This document shows, piece after piece, positions 62,601 through 64,000 of a stretch of DNA of 64,000 nucleotides. The stretch covers positions 3,652,867 to 3,716,866 of the forward strand of contig CM065699.1 in assembly GCA_017654935.2 (NCBI GenBank). Reading direction: 5' to 3'. The notes beneath the pieces were generated by a model. That model did not search any database, was not told where the DNA came from, and was given only the letters and a program-made list of their open reading frames with translations. Each line of letters opens with the position of its first letter. Positions within the stretch are counted from its first letter, which is position 1. The translations under genes were made by a program, and so were the position numbers. This stretch comes from Phymorhynchus buccinoides. Taxonomy: Eukaryota > Mollusca > Gastropoda > Neogastropoda > Raphitomidae.

Positions 62601-64000
62601 ATTCAGGCATTTTTAATAGCATTCCCCCCAAAAGGGTACCATTCTAATGGTGCAGTCACACAGACTCGCCTCCATGAAATTCCTGCTGCTCCAACCTGGA
62701 GAGCGCATCGTCACTGGTGCAGTGCCACCCAAGTACTATTGATCAACACTCTTTGCCTAATCCTCCCCCCACCCACTTCACCCTCCCCAGCATCAGCTTG
62801 AATCATTAAGTAACAGAAATAAAAAAGACACCAGCCGCCGTGGTGTAGTGGTTAGCGTCGCGGACTACTGGCTGGGAGGTCTTGGCTTCGAATCCCATCA
62901 GAGGCGAGGGTTTTTTCGGTCCTGGACTGACTCCTACCCAGAGTGAGTGGCTATGGGCTCAATGGGAAGACTGAAACCACACAGTCGAGTTTCATCCGCT
63001 TAACGGATGCGATTCTGAGAGTGTTGCTCTAATTGCAAGACCAACACTGCAGGTGTCTGTAGTTCTCGGGCCTGGTTAACGCCGGGATATCATTATGAAA
63101 GGAAGCGTAGAATACAGCCCTGCCATGCAATCTCAGACCGATACGGAACTCCATAGCATCATCATCATCGTTATCATCGGCCTCATTTTCCATCAATCAT
63201 AAAATTAAAAAATGTCTCAAATTCTGTGGCTTTGCATGCCCTGCTCTCATGGTGACCTCAGTTTCGGTTTCCAATCCAGTCTATGCCTTGGTGCGTTCGG
63301 GTCAAAGTCATGGGGATCAGTGTGTTCTGGGGAGCTGTCGGTGGACGGTCGTGGTGGCGCCCTCGGAGGAGGACCTCACTCACGCTGGCTCCGCGACTAA
63401 GAGAATAGTGTCGTCAGTAGGGGGCTTAGTAGGTGGTGTCCTGAACAGGCTCCACTGAACTCCACAGAAGTGACTCAGCAGAAGTGCAGTGTCTCCTCGG
63501 TTGGTTGCCTCCTGACGGCCTAACATTGATACGCTCCCCTTGGACTGCTGGTCTCGGTTTCTGCGACTTACAAACCCGGGTGTAGCTGCGAATTGGGATT
63601 TGGAACGAGCGGCGTGGGAGCAACGCCACTGTACAGCCCAGAAGATGGGACAGCAAAAAAAATAAAAAAATAAAAAAGACACTATACAATTTATTTTCCA
63701 ACTTGGCTTCCTTTAAGTTATGGACATATGATTTTTTTATGGATCGCTACCTCTGAGATCTGGGCTGCCTTCACCTGGAGAGCACATCAACAGTAACACA
63801 GCGCCATCTTGTTTCTTTTTCGTTTGTGCATGCTGTTTGTTTGTACAGATAAATGGGGAAAGATAAGGAAGAAAGGTGAACTAATGATAAATGTGGATAA
63901 ATTTTTTTTTTAAATTGCAAGTTGCAAAAAAAACACCTCTCCATAATGTCAGGTCACAGACTCACAAAGGGACAGTAGAGTTGCTCTCCACCGAACAGAC
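59495..64000 (-). CDS. TTC5: TTC5 (STRAP) homologue, 3' part of the gene
   Basis: TTC5 is a TPR protein that works with p300 in stress/p53 signalling and, in the cytosol, recognises nascent tubulin in tubulin mRNA autoregulation. Only its C-terminal OB-fold domain is in the window. Exons on the minus strand: 64000-63966 (partial), 62504-62363, 59614-59495. Joined they read VCSVESNSTVPF/SFCLCDDKGCVLVTVYNMVQ, then GVKIGDSVAIPEPYGQ and VKHKEK/TYDFLSVRVDSPLVM, VVNGSKVKANK, ending AVKAVPE. The vYN.vQ..gv.IGDsVAIPEP and y.F.SVRVdsPL..VVNG blocks match recalled vertebrate TTC5. Phases agree at both junctions. The TPR part lies beyond base 64000. Confidence 0.85.
60050..60560 (-). mobile_element. long ATAAGGCG MITE, copy 4, truncated
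   Basis: Begins ccgtaatattcgggttataa with TA before it. It matches copy 2 through 'gcaagcatttaccggatgtg' and 'gaaacgagggcg' and then breaks off into unrelated sequence at about 60545-60560. Confidence 0.75.
60561..61345. other. TTC5 intron, no gene established
   Basis: Contains a GT microsatellite (60629-60667), an isolated AAAATGGCGGCCTGGGTTTG motif at 60733 and a lone 'aaacaggtctg' at 60975 resembling one end of the CAGACCTG family without a partner. No exon confirmed. Confidence 0.4.
61346..62362. repeat. nine tandem copies of the TTC5 penultimate exon's donor half
   Basis: Units of about 105-125 bp, variable because of poly-C and CA tracts. Minus strand: TGCAGGGAGGGGG, about 65 nt of exon (GGACTCGGTGGCCATCCCTG and on), AAAGAGAAG or AAAGAAAAG, GTACTGGTGTGTG. 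The exon parts are 96-99% conserved while spacers vary. All copies keep the GT donor and most keep the open frame. Confidence 0.93.
62363..62504 (-). CDS. TTC5: TTC5 penultimate exon (OB-fold)
   Basis: 142 nt, phase 2 to 0: SFCLCDDKGCVLVTVYNMVQ, then GGGVKIGDSVAIPEPYGQVV, KVKHKEK. Acceptor ACAACAACAAGTTGTTTGTTGCAG-like (weak tract, TTGCAG), donor GTACTG. The last about 75 nt and the donor are repeated nine times downstream. Confidence 0.88.
62650..62730 (-). mobile_element. degenerate SINE family A end
   Basis: 'agtcacacagactcgcctcc', 'atgaaattcctgctgctcca', 'acctggagagcgcatcg'; another is at 63735-63815. Confidence 0.55.
62833..63165 (+). mobile_element. tRNA-derived SINE (family E)
   Basis: Head GCCGTGGTGTAGTGGTTAGC (A box) and GGCTTCGAATCCCATC (B box), then a body of about 250 bp. 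No second copy was seen in this window. The head lacks a matching acceptor stem, so it is not called as a tRNA gene. Confidence 0.75.
63166..63720. other. TTC5 intron, unrecognised sequence
   Basis: GC-richer (63240-63660) than its surroundings, with short open frames on both strands (about 60-100 codons), suggestive of an old mobile element but not assignable. Confidence 0.4.
63966..64000 (-). CDS. TTC5: TTC5 exon (partial at window edge)
   Basis: VCSVESNSTVPF, ending in a GTGAGT donor, phase 2, which pairs with the phase of the exon at 62504. The open frame starts exactly at base 64000 and continues outside. Confidence 0.7.

Noticed and set aside
62833..62910. tRNA gene
   Set aside because: A and B boxes are present, but no paired acceptor stem, and the sequence continues as a SINE body. 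The same applies to the heads at 57309 and 43150.

Overview
This window is metazoan nuclear DNA, most likely from a marine gastropod mollusc. It is AT-leaning, intron-rich and full of tRNA-derived SINEs, 5'-truncated non-LTR retrotransposons, MITEs, microsatellites and minisatellites. The SINE types, with bodies near 'GTGGCTGCCCACATGGCGG' or 'AGGCGCGCCACC', look like gastropod families. That assignment is from memory and was not searched. There is no prokaryotic gene organisation, no CRISPR and no operon.

Two conserved genes can be read on the minus strand by joining exons by eye. (1) A complete SPIDR homologue (scaffold protein of homologous-recombination repair, with RAD51 and BLM) runs from an 18-nt coding first exon at 54247 to a stop at 15562. 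Nineteen exons join with every phase matching, giving 3171 nt and 1056 residues. (2) The 3' end of a TTC5/STRAP homologue (C-terminal OB-fold) has three exons between 64000 and 59495 and runs off the right edge. TTC5 lies upstream of SPIDR in the same direction, about 5.2 kb away. A tiny possible terminal exon of an unknown plus-strand gene is at 4569-4607.

Layout: 1-15.3 kb is intergenic, with an RT tail, a TTAA MITE, large tandem arrays (58, 39, 41, 69 and 67 bp units; the 69-bp array has 68 copies) and two LINE fragments. SPIDR fills 15.5-54.3 kb. 54.3-59.4 kb is intergenic with SINEs, pogo-like MITEs and a LINE fragment. TTC5 occupies 59.5-64 kb.

The main discovery is that most tandem arrays in the two genes are built from the genes' own exon-intron junctions. 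About a dozen SPIDR exons (5, 6, 8 on both sides, 9, 11, 12, 13, 14, 16, 17, 19, and probably a 27-nt exon 10 present 25 times) and the penultimate TTC5 exon have an edge or a whole exon, with its splice site, copied in tandem from 2 to about 54 times into the adjacent intron. This has produced long but spurious ORFs and dozens of decoy splice sites. A second discovery is a small DNA-transposon family with CAGACCTGTTTAC termini and 6-bp target duplications in all three copies found.
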